Source: Adiantum capillus-veneris
Taxonomy: Eukaryota; Streptophyta; Polypodiopsida; Polypodiales; Pteridaceae
NCBI GenBank assembly: GCA_014529385.2
Contig: CM043971.1
Coordinates: forward strand, 98,280,985 to 98,344,984
Direction of reading: 5' to 3'
DNA length: 64,000 bases
Each line of letters starts with the position of its first letter. Position 1 is the stretch's first letter. The notes below the pieces were generated by a model that did not search any database, was not told the DNA's origin, and saw nothing but the letters and a program-made list of their open reading frames with translations. Positions 32,025 through 42,685 of the stretch are shown piece by piece. The position numbers were made by a program, and so were the translations under genes.

Positions 32025-35000
32025 ATGGATTCCGCTAAGTCATCGGCAACTAAGAGAAAAAGACCAACCATCAAGGATGCTCTTGCAGAAGCAGAACCTT
32101 TTGATATTCCAACAGAAACCCTCAAGCCAACCAAGACTTGGGTGGAGGAAGCAGTACTAGAAAAAGAGGGAATAAAGATCTACCAGGGGACTTTCAGAGA
32201 TCCTCAAGGGTAATCGGTCGATGTACCTATGATCCCACGAGAATTAGTGGATTATAGCAGATCAGAGAACATCAGCAGATACCTGGAAAAGGCTGACTTA
32301 CACAGGTTCTTCACCTCGAGACCATCAGGTGTAGACACAAGAAGAGTGTATGAGTTGGCAACATCCATTCAGAAGGATGGGAAAGCCACGTTGACAGCCA
32401 TGGATGGAGAAACAGTTGAAGTACAGATCACTCCACAGCTCATTGCAGATGCATTGAAGCTGCACAACAAAGGGAGTTCTGTCAGAGAAAGAAGGGAGGC
32501 CATAGAGGTCTATGGATCAAAGAAACAAAATACAACCTACGGAGATATGGCAGATCAACGAGCGGCAACCCTTTGCCGATTATACAACCAGTTTTTCCAT
32601 GTGTGCAGTAAAAGACCGCAGAAGTATACTACACCACCCCATGCCATTGCGACAACCATCACATGGGCACTGAAGAGCAACATGCCAAAAGAGGTGAATT
32701 ATGCTCAATACATCCACGAGCAAGTAATCGCCATGCACAACCAGAAGCCAAAGTACATAGGAGGAGGAGAAATCCTAACAAGAATAGCTTATGAAGCTAT
32801 TGGAGCTAGGGATCAAGGGCCACGGGTTCCCTCCCAGAATGAGTGGCTTAGAGAAGCCGATGAAGAGAAAGAACAGCAAGAAGTATCCAAGAGGGCGTCC
32901 ACAAGAGCACGCCGAAAACTAGAAATAGTTTTAGAACCTGAAGAGGCTGTGGACGAGCCGCTCAAGAAGAAAGCGAAGAAGAAGGCTAATCCCAAGCAAA
33001 CCAAAAGTCAAAAAGCCGCAAGAATGGAAAGGCTGGTGGAGCAGTTTAGAGCGGAAAGAGCTCTAAAGGGGGACTTTGAAGAAATGTGGGTGCCAGACCC
33101 CACTAAAGTCGGAACCAGCTCTACCAGGCCACATGTTGATCAATATGATCAATATATTAGAGCTTATGAGGAGTCGGAGGCCATACTGGAGCAGCAGCCT
33201 GTCGAGCCTTATACTGAAGAGGAAGTACAGATTTTAAAAGCTGAGCTGAAAAAGGACGACAAGGAGAAGAAGGAAGTAGATGAGTCTACTGAACTTCGAG
33301 AGAAAGACGGGCAAGCAAACAAAGGGAAAGCCAAGATGACTGAGGACAATCAGCCCTCCTTTACTGATGTACCAAGCCCAAAGAAGACGGAAATTATTGT
33401 GGAGGAGACCACAATAGAAATAGAAACAGAAGTTATGGAAAAGCTGTAGACCGGAACCAAGGAAAAGGAGATAGATCCAGTTCAGCAAAAGAAAGATGAT
33501 TATGAGGATCTGGTAGCGATTGGATACAGTGAAGAAGAGGCCCTGGAGGCAGTTTATGGGATATCCCTACGAAAACAAGATGATCGGAAAGGGACGAAGG
33601 AAAAGACAAAGGGTACAATGGAGAGTGAAGAAAAAATGGACGAACAGAACATACTAGAAGAGCCGAAGCCATTGGAGGTGGTGGCAGAAAGAGCTGTCAA
33701 GTTGACAGATGAAGATGAAAAAGACATGCACATGGTGCATGAACTGCTCAGAAAGATTAAAGAAAGATCCAGAGCAAAGGAAGTAGCAATTGAGACAGCA
33801 AAACAAAAGGAAGCAGAGTTGCAGAAGAAGTTAGAGGATGCTATGACTGAATCTGAAAGTCATAAAGCATCACTCTACGATGCAGAAAACGAGAGAGACG
33901 GCTTGATACTCCAACTAGCCGAAGCTTCAAGAGAGGTAACAAGTTCACAGGAAGCAAAGGAGCGAATAGAAGATGAGCTGGAGGTAGCCAAGGATGAGCT
34001 CATTGAGCTAAGGGAAAGAGTCGAACTTCAAGAAAGGACAATCACGAGACTCAGGACAACCCCTAGAGCTAGCAGAGCAGGAACAGAACAAGAGGGAGCC
34101 CTCGTACCAGCTCTGGAAGATCAGGTCAGAAGTTTGCAAAGAGAGCTAAGGATAGAGCAAGTGCAAAGATTGCACATGGAGGAGGGATCATTGGCTGCAA
34201 AGGAGAGGCTCACATCAGAAAACCAAACACTAAGGACAGGAAATGAGGCCCTCCGCAAACAGCTCCAAGACCTCCAAGAGCAACAAAGAAGAGAAACAGA
34301 GCCACCACAAGAAGAAGCAGGGGGAGCAGCCATAGAGCTACCAGAAACTGGAGAGGCAACCAAAATTGAAGATCCAGCCCCAGTTCAAGAAGTGGCCTCG
34401 ACTGCAGGAATCTCTGAAGAAGAAGAACAAAGGCTCCAAGACCAAATAGAAAAGTCAACAGAGGAAAGTGCCAAGGCGGAAATGGAATGGGAAAGGAGAC
34501 TCCTCATCTCCATTAGACTTCAAGGTTTAGACACAAAAGTGCTCCATGAAGAGTGGATGCAACCCAGCCTGCCTTTCCCTCTGATGAAATTTGAAGTGAT
34601 AAAGACGAAAAAGAGAATAGAGGAGGAGCAGTATGTCGCTCTTTACGAAGGCGACATCACAAAGGATGAACAATCAAAGAAGATTGTAGATTCTCAACCT
34701 AGATGGAGGAAAGGTTGGCTGAACAAATACCCAGCCTACCTCATCTACTTGGTAGAGGCTCCAAAGGAGATTCGGGAGGATGCAACCTTCTGCCCGGTGC
34801 CAAGAGTCAGAAACTGGAAAGAGCATGGCAGGATTGCGGAAAAGAAGCCAAATTGGCTTAATTATCCCAGGATGCCAGGACCAAAGGAAGGAGAGAGAAT
34901 AGGTAAAGCCTACATGGTGAAAACCCTAACGGGCACCATCAAACTCTTTACTGGATCTCCTGACCTTTCGTGTCAGATGCTAAAGAAAATCTGCAGGACT

Positions 35001-35300
35001 CTCTTAGCATGCATTGAAGTGTTCGTGCCAGATAAAGCCACTACCTCGAGTCTACTATCGACGGCCGACACAGTGACGGATATGATGTATGATCTTTCAT
35101 TGCAGCCATCACCAAAGGTGTTACATCTCTTATACCAAAGAATTATGTTTTTGCCTAGCTTCCACATGCAAACATTCGAAGAAGCTTTCTACACCGGCTT
35201 TTTCACTCACGAAAGCAAAATATTCGGCCCAACCTTGACCATCGGCAACCTACGCTATGGATCACATTTGCAGATGCTCAAGATGACAGGACTCTATTGA
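32025..35300 (+). pseudogene. Accessory ORF of element B, with two in-frame stops
   Basis: One frame of about 1092 codons from ATG 32025 to TGA 35298-35300 is broken only by TAA at 32211-32213 and TAG at 33447-33449. The N-terminal part has a basic start (TKRKRPTIK) and a folded region to about 32850 (VEVQITPQLIADALKL, GGEILTRIAYEAIG). A long charged, coiled-coil-rich middle follows (about 32870-34500). The C-terminal domain contains WMQPSLPFP, LSCQMLKKICRTLL and RIMFLPSFHMQTFEEAFYTGFF. A and E carry homologues. In A the position of the TAA is aligned with sense codons. No known family recognised. Function is unknown; a regulatory or structural role is possible. Confidence 0.8.
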
Positions 35301-35337
35301 CCAAGCCTAAAAGTCATGTCAGGGACGACATGAACGC

Positions 35338-35349
35338 GGAGGGGGGGAG
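35338..35349 (+). other. 3' polypurine tract of element B
   Basis: GGAGGGGGGGAG directly precedes the TG of the 3' LTR. Confidence 0.9.
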
Positions 35350-36282
35350 TGTTGAGCCAGCAGAGAATCACACCCACATTTTTGCTCACACCCATCATTT
35401 TGTAACCATTGATTGTAATAAATGTCTTTCCGACATTAATTTTGATTTGAGCCATTCATTAAGTAACGGGACTCAATTGAGTTTCCAGCTTGTAATCCTG
35501 AAGTAATTTCACCTGCTGATGTAAATAATTAGAGATGTTCTCACCTCCAAGGCTGAGGTATATAAGCCAAAGTTTTGTAATCCAAAGGAGATTCAATTAT
35601 TAATCAAAGAGAGTTTTTGAGCGCTGTGACTGTGTCTGAGAGAGAGAGAGAGAGAGTCTTATCTTCTTGCTACGCGAGCTACGGGGCCGCCATTGGAGAA
35701 GCGACACCGCCATTGTGTTAGCAACGGTGAGAGCTACGCACAGATACCAAGAGTGCGCGCTATCAGCTTCTACGTGTGGTAAGTTACTATGAGCTTCGGT
35801 GTGAGTTTTCTTCCAACTCGTGTGTCGGACTAGAGCGTGCTGCATATCTATAGAACCACAACGAGTAGAGCTACGCATTAGTACCATCGGGGTCAAGTTT
35901 CGGTCACCTGTATTTTTCGGCCTGTCTTCATACGCATTTACCGCACGGAGTGGTTATAGGTTGATTTTGCAGTTCAAGTCTTTAGGGTGTTGTTCTTACC
36001 TAGTGTATAGACTTCCCCTTGAGTTTGAGATCGAATCAATGATTCTAGATCCTGTTTCGTATAGCATTCGTTCGTAGTACGGATTTCAGTCACTTGCATA
36101 TTTTAGAACTTAGATTTGATTTCCTTAGTAGTGATTGTCATTAGAAGGTCGAGTAGATGATTTGACACCCACTTAGTTGTTTCCATGCGCCTGCGGATCA
36201 AGCTCCGTCCTCATCCGACAAATTCTGTTGTTGGTTGAGTTCTCGCTATTTAGCTTCCGCTAGCGGCGTAACCGCCTTAACA
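35350..36282 (+). repeat. 3' LTR of element B
   Basis: 933 bp with the same ends as the 5' LTR, TATATAAG at 35559-35566 and a short GA tract at 35638-35656. It is followed by the TSD copy GTCAC at 36283-36287. Confidence 0.96.
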
Positions 36283-36287
36283 GTCAC

Positions 36288-36970
36288 AACTTTTCTCATC
36301 GATTTCATAAAATGGTAGATACCGATCTTAATGAAGTAGTGATTCTTGGAGTACCTTGGATACGCATGTACAAAGCAACACCAAATTGGCAAGAAGACAC
36401 CTTACAACTCATATTCAATGACACATCCTTCACCACTCCATTAGCACAAAGAGATCACTTCTAGGAGATTCAGCCTCTTTTGAAAAAACCTAAACCTACA
36501 CCGTCGCGATCAACCAAGGCAATCAGAAAGGTTTAGGTCAAGAAGTCGAAGATGCAGTCAGATCCATAGAAAATATGGATTCCCAAGAGCAGTTGTACTC
36601 AAATTCAACCCCCGCTAATTGGACCTCCTTCTTCAACCACCACGCCTGCTCATCCCAAAGAACAAAAATCTTCTCATGCCCAATCTATAACTTCCCATTG
36701 GATATCAAATCCAGTCCGGCCCAACCACAAGCACCCCGCAACAACCACTTGGGAATGGACACCAAAACAACATTGACAACAAAATGGATCACAGTCTCCA
36801 CGCTTCCCATCAAAGAAGCTCCAATGGATCCTGAAAAAGGCCACACCAACTAAAAAGGATATTATGTCAAGGTTACCAGCCTCCACCATCAAAGAACGAG
36901 TGCGTCTTCTTCAAACCCTTTTATTCGAGCCTTGTAGCTTCAAAACAACCTCGCCAACACCAGTCCATTG
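36288..36970 (+). pseudogene. Element A second protease-like domain (rest) and W-x-P-K tail
   Basis: It continues from 19815. VVILGVPWIRMYKATPNWQ matches B's LLLGQPWQKQYNAMIDWS. The tail begins near 36480 and includes KIWIPKSS (about 36570) and WEWTPKQ. Several stops. Confidence 0.65.
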
Positions 36971-37049
36971 AAAAAATAGTTCAAAACCCACATCTTGCAT
37001 AATATTTTGTTACCCCATGTATCTCTATGCCACACCTTCGTTCGGGATG

Positions 37050-37078
37050 ACTCAAACTGGGAAGGGGGGAGTAATACA
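37050..37078 (+). other. Internal polypurine tract after pol of element A
   Basis: GGGAAGGGGGGAG followed by taatacag, the same order as in B after pol. It is far from the LTR of A, which starts at 48458. Confidence 0.6.
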
Positions 37079-39450
37079 GACTTGTAGCAAGATGATCATA
37101 ATTTTGTACATAATATTTTCTTGTAAATTGTTTTCCTTTTCATGAGCTTTTTAGGAATTTTTTATCTCTTAGCAGGCATATTATTGAGCCGTATTGCAAA
37201 ATTCATGAGAAATAAGATGCTAGATAGAGTACGTATATATGAGTGAGCATCATAATTTTGGTGGCAAATTTTGGCCAAATAACTATTATTCTTGGTAATT
37301 TTCTTTTAATTTCAAGCTAAAACAGATTAAAAAATGAGTCTCGATAGCCAAAATCGAGTTCTAAAAGAAAACACCAAATCTATAGAGCAAGGGCTTCAGA
37401 CATGGAAAATATGGAAAGGTTTGGCGGGCCAGTCAGATTTTAAGCCAACCTATGAAGGATCAAAGCTACAGAATAGAAGCCATTTGGCGACCGAATGTCC
37501 AAATGATGAATTTTTTGAATCGCAGGTGGTATGACAAAAAGATACGAGTAATCAAGGTAAGTATGCATAGGGAATTTCAAGTTGGTCAGGGACATATAGC
37601 CATAATAGGGAAAATCAAGCTCATTTGCATTCAATGAAAGAGAGAGAGAGAGACCCTAGGAAACCTAGAGTTCTCTGTTGCATTTATGCTTGCTGCGACC
37701 ACCACAGTAGCTCTTACTACAACAAATTTTTCAAGTGTGATCACTAACTCAACAAGAACATTTTGTGTATATGCTACACTGCACCAAAAACATCAATCAG
37801 CAGAACATATCAAATCAGAGGTGGGAAATTTGCAAACTATCTGAGCCCATTGGGGGCAGCTATACATGTCAAAATCAAAAACTTTTTCATTAGTAGGCTC
37901 CTGATAATAGTTGCAAAAGGATGTGGAACATGGATTGCGATCCATGTTCCCAAAACCCTACTTTCAAAAAAAATGGGCAGTAGACTCCCCATAAACCCAT
38001 GAACATAATGTGCTAAAGGGATCTGCAATCCATGCTCCAACATGGATCGCGATCCATGTACCCTAATAACAGATTCAGGATAAACATTTAGCCTATGATT
38101 AAAGGTAGCAAAGAGGAGCCTGCCATGCAAATTGGGCACAAAATGCATCAGAAATCACCAGAAACCAAGGGATCTAGCAGTTTTAGTTTACAAATGGTCA
38201 TTTTGGATCTAGCCAGTGCTAAAGTGATCCTAACTCCAAAATTCTATGTCAAATGGCTTAGGATATGTACCAAAAACTAACCCACCAAGTCTGGTAGCAT
38301 TTGACCTCAGAACATGGATCACGATCTATGTACCTCCAAGGGAAATTCTAACAAATTTCAACAGTTGACAATTAGTAGCCATATACATGGGAAATACAAG
38401 ACAAAGGGTGTTAGAATAGTACATAAATGTCGATTTTGAGGTTTAGAGCAGATGTGTGAGAAACCAATGTGCCAAAGGGGTAACATTAAAAGTTTCAAAG
38501 TTTGTGAAACCTAGCTTAGAAATGATTTCAAAGTCATTGAATTTGCTTGGCTAGATCTCCAACCTCAAATGGAATGAGAAAGTATTGAAAATTGATAGGC
38601 AATTGGACAACAAGGTGATTCTCAGACACAAATCACCAAAAGTCAAGGAAACATCAGTTGGTAACCAAGGGCAATGATTAAAAAGGGGTCCCAAAAACAG
38701 ATATGGTCAAAGTTGAAAAAACATGGCCATAAACTAGGAAATGGAGTAAACCATGTCCAAACTTGAAAAACTTTCACCAGTGTGCTAGGATGGACTATAG
38801 GAGCATGTGTGGCACATGTCATTCCAAAACCTTGCCAAACATGGATCGCAATCCATGTATCTTTTTCACCCATCTAGGAAGGAACATCACCATCTAGTCC
38901 TGGACACCACACAAAGTCTAGCCCTGAAGTATCAAGTGATTTGGATCTCAGGATCACAACCAAAAAGCTCAAATTCTCTAAGCATGAAACATTTTCCAAA
39001 GTTTGACCTAAAATCTTAATTAATGATCCAAACCCCAAAGTTTTTGGACCAAAGCATCACCATGATGTGCTCTACTAGGTGGTATCATCAAATCATTAAA
39101 GTGTGCTCCAACGTGGATCGTGATCCATGTACCTCAAAGCCGAATTTCATTTGTGATTTCTTACCCTAGTGACTATAGTTATCCTAGATGCACCGGTGAA
39201 GTTTGGTCAAATATGGAGTAGTTTTGACAAAGTTATGCTCATTTCTCATTTTATGGTCAAAGTTTACTTTTTGTTTTCCCTTTTCTTGACAACCTTTGAT
39301 CATCTCCTGGCTCTAAAAGCAACTTGAAATTGGTCACAGGATGCCCCACAAGAAAGCCCAAAAGAAGTGGGGGGTGGCACCTTATGAGATCACCGACATC
39401 TCATCAAATGAGAAGGCTTGCATCATTGATCAGGAGCTAGAATCATTGAT
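37079..39450 (+). other. Spacer between pol and accessory ORF of element A
   Basis: About 2.4 kb without a clear gene. A TATA-like word (gtatatatga) lies near 37231 and a short GA tract near 37637. It carries the five palindromes listed separately. Confidence 0.65.
37928..39130. repeat. Element A spacer palindrome array (five copies)
   Basis: 20-bp palindromes at 37928-37947, 38040-38059 (perfect ACATGGATCGCGATCCATGT), 38312-38331, 38839-38858 and 39111-39130. A sixth, half-destroyed copy may lie just before 38035. Spacings are 112, 272, 527 and 272. Most changes fall at the two central CpGs. Confidence 0.92.
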
Positions 39451-39487
39451 CAGAAGGCTCACATCATTGATCAGGAGCTAGAATCAA
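39412..39487. repeat. Short tandem duplication, period 41
   Basis: The segment agaaggctTGcatcattgat... (about 34 bases) is repeated once with small changes just before the accessory ORF homology of element A. Confidence 0.8.
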
Positions 39488-42363
39488 TACCAGCAAATAT
39501 CTTCATTGGAAGGTTCCAAGCAAATGATGGAACTAAAGTCAAGACCACCATATTTCCCAAGGAATTGTGGACAATACACCAAAAATCTGAAGTACCAAAA
39601 GGGGTCAAATGCTTACATCTGGATATCTTCTTCCGATTACGACCACGGGGAACAATTATTTGGAGAGCCCATCCAATACAATGGGGAAGCAACACTAATA
39701 GGCAAAGATGGGGTGATAGTAAAAGTGAAGATCACCCCAAAAATCATCAATGAAGCTCTTCATTTGCAACAAGGGATCCACAACCTTTTGTGAAAAACCA
39801 AGGCAATAGATAATGACAAAGCCTTCCTCAATCAAAGAGGCCACAAGTTGACCTACCAAGATCTAATCTACTCCGAGATTAAGTTTCCTTTGCGGTTGAT
39901 ATCCCATCACTTCAAAGTGCAAAAGCCACCCCAATATACTAAACCAATGTTGCATATGGCAGTAATGATGGCCATATGGCTAGCATAAAGGAGGGTGGTC
40001 AGCTGTGACTTTGGAACTTACATCTTGGAAAATTTAGTGGAAACAAACATAAAGGGGATTGATAAAAGAAAAACATACATGAACGTTGGACCAGTGCTAA
40101 CCAAAATTGCCTATCAAGCATTAGGAATGATTGATGAACTACCACCCATAGAATTGCAAATGGAGTTGATTCATAATCCAAAAGAACGGCGAAGCCGGTG
40201 GTAGGACCCTCTAAAGTGCATCACACAAAGACGAAAAAAATTGGACAAACACGACTAAAGGTGAGGTCAAACAAGACTACAAATACAATATCCATTACAC
40301 AAACGCAAAGACCTATGGAAGAGGCTCAAGCCCAAAGAGAAAAGCTTCGTCAATAGAGGGATGAGGAAAAAATAAATCTTGGAACTGAAGTAGTCGATGA
40401 TGAGAATCGACCACTAGAACACCATAGGCCGAAGCTCTTGAAAAGATCAAACATCACAAATGAAGGATAGCCACAAAGAATTTGAATATTTCCAGTGACA
40501 TGTGGCAACAAATTTAGAATGAGCTCAAATGCAAAGCTGAACACAAAGGGAACAAGAAGAATCCAAGTGTCAACGCGTCAATGATCTTGAATCATCTAAT
40601 GAGTCTATTAAAGCAAAGGAGGGAGACAAAAATCATATTGCAGGAGGAAATACACAAGAGGAAGGTGATGTAGATAATTTGAAATTCACACCAAAATATG
40701 CCATCAACAATAAATGCAACCGCACCTCCTTCTACTCAAGAATCAGGTGACCAGACAATTGAAAAAGAACATGAAGAGTCGATAACAAATATGCCCAAGC
40801 AAACAATTGACAAAGTGTCACCAACAACACATACATCCCCAAATACGGATAATGCTTAAGGTGGTCAAGAGATCAAACAGTCTCCAATTTCACCAGAAGG
40901 ACAACATGATAAGGATAAAATAGTGGAAGAAATACCGCAGGAGGAAATACACAAGAGGAAGGTGGTGTAGATAATTTTGAAATTCACACTAAAATATGCC
41001 ATCAACAATAAATGCAACCGCACCTCCTTCTACTCAAGAATCAAGTGACCAGACAATTGAAAAAGAACATGAAGAGTCGATAACAAATATGCTCAAGCAA
41101 ACAATTGACAAAGTGTCACCAACAACACATACATCCCCAAATACGGACAAAGCTTAAGGTGGTCAAGAAATCAAACAGTCTCCAATTTCACCGGAAGGAC
41201 AACATGATAAGGATAAAATAGTGGAAGAAATAAACATGATAGAAGTTGGCACCTCCTACCAACCTCAAGGGACACAACAAAATCCCAGATCGTCTTGCTC
41301 ACAGACAATAGTAGATGAAGGGACACAAATGATAGTAGATGAAGGGACCCAAATGATAAAGTCTTTTGACATTGACACACATTTGAAACAAATCAAGATA
41401 TAGTTTCAATGTCAAAGAGCACTCTACAACCTACACGATTTGGAGCAGGAGGATACCAAAAGAAAGGCAGCTAAAGCAATTAAGGACAATCTAGAACTGC
41501 AACAAAATATCAAAGGATTACAAATAGTGAAAACACAACTCTAGTTGGAACATCAAAACGAACAAGAAAATGCTGCATATTACTACAAGGAAGTTCAATC
41601 TTTCAATGAGGTAAATAAAAATTTTCAAGTCAAGTAGTAGAACCTAGAGGAAGAGCTAGCCAAAGAAAAGCAAAAGAACACCAAACTTGGAGAATCATAT
41701 GCGGTTGTGAGAAAAACACTTACACAACTCCTAGCCATGCAAGAGACACCAACACCAAAAAGCGCTTCAGCACAACCACCTTTGTTGACACACGAGCTAA
41801 AGGATCTAAAGGCTACACTACCTCAAGATCAATATGACAAAAAAATCCTGACAGTAGGGCATAAAGCAATACAAAAAGCAAAGGATGAGGATGTTGCAAA
41901 GCTCCAAGAACAACTGACAAAAGCAAAGGGGGACCTGGCCGCTCAAAGTGCAACACATCAGGCGGCATTACAATGAAAAAAATCTAGCCATTAAGGCCAT
42001 GCAAGCCCAACCAGCTCTTGAAGAAGTCTCTCAGACAACAGGACAAGGACATATAGCACTGGATTTTCCACTACCAAGATACCTAGTACTAGCATAGAAG
42101 CAACATTGCATGACTTTGAAGATCTAGCTGATACGCAAGTTCTTGAAACTACCAGAGAAGAAATTCAATGGTGATTCTCAGAAGTGCATGATCCTTCACA
42201 CAAAGAATATTTGCAATACAAACTCAAGGTGTTCAAATCAACTGCTCTTCTCATGATTAAACCTGATGGGGTTGTGAAGAATCCTGGGCATGAAATGATT
42301 TCTCTTCCACTGATGATACAAGAAGCTCTCTTATGGAAAAGGAAAATGATGACTACCCTCAAG
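39465..42363 (+). pseudogene. Element A accessory ORF, N-terminal and middle parts
   Basis: Homologous to B 32140-34000. IFIGRFQANDGTKVKTT aligns with B's IKIYQGTFRDPQG plus the TAA. VKVKITPKIINEALHL aligns with VEVQITPQLIADALKL. VGPVLTKIAYQALG aligns with GGEILTRIAYEAIG. The middle is charged and repetitive, and contains a 297-bp in-frame tandem duplication. Many stops. It is cut by Copia element C at 42364 and continues at 47600. Confidence 0.8.
40641..41234. repeat. 297-bp tandem duplication in element A accessory ORF
   Basis: Copies 40641-40937 and 40938-41234 are nearly identical, and 297 is a multiple of three (99 codons). The few differences include one-base indels, so it arose well after the element started to decay or shortly before. 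Confidence 0.9.
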
Positions 42364-42685
42364 TGTAAAGAATGAGGATGCAAGAGAGCTACACAAGACA
42401 AGCACAAAGCACACAGAGATGGAAAGCTTCTTCTTCTTCTTCATAGAAAAGAGAGTACAAAATGACTAAGTACTAAAGCTGAAAAGTAGCACATATGTAC
42501 ATGCGGTCACTGAGTGTGAACTCGCTAGAAGCGTACTAGGCTGGCACTATAAGTGTAGTCCAGCTGTAGAATCACTGGCAGAGATCCTCCGTGTCGGTCA
42601 CCTAACGCGCCAGTGAGTAAATGCCGTAAGCGGCCAAGACCCGTAGTGGATGCTAGCTCAAGGTGTAGAGCTCGACATCTCAACA
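42364..42685 (-). repeat. 3' LTR of element C
   Basis: The minus strand starts TGTTGAGATGTCGAGC and ends CATTCTTTACA. Identical to 47273-47594 except at four sites. The pol stop codon (42658-42660) lies 25 bases inside it. Confidence 0.96.

Larger units (their letters stand above)
19816..36282 (+). mobile_element. Full-length giant Ty3/Gypsy element B (16,467 bp)
   Basis: It has TG...CA LTRs of 1001 and 933 bp, a 5-bp TSD, a tRNA-Asp primer site, open gag and pol frames, an accessory ORF and a 3' polypurine tract. RT, RNase H and the first part of integrase are missing, so it is non-autonomous. The LTRs differ at about 13 sites by eye plus a 68-bp microsatellite length change, so insertion is recent. 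The tRNA-Asp primer, size and extra ORF suggest the non-chromovirus Tat/Athila side of plant Gypsy, but without RT this placement is tentative. Confidence 0.95.

Noticed and set aside
34121-34458. Minus-strand hydrophobic frames opposite the accessory ORF
   Set aside because: They mirror charged codons of the coiled-coil region on the other strand; no membrane protein is implied.
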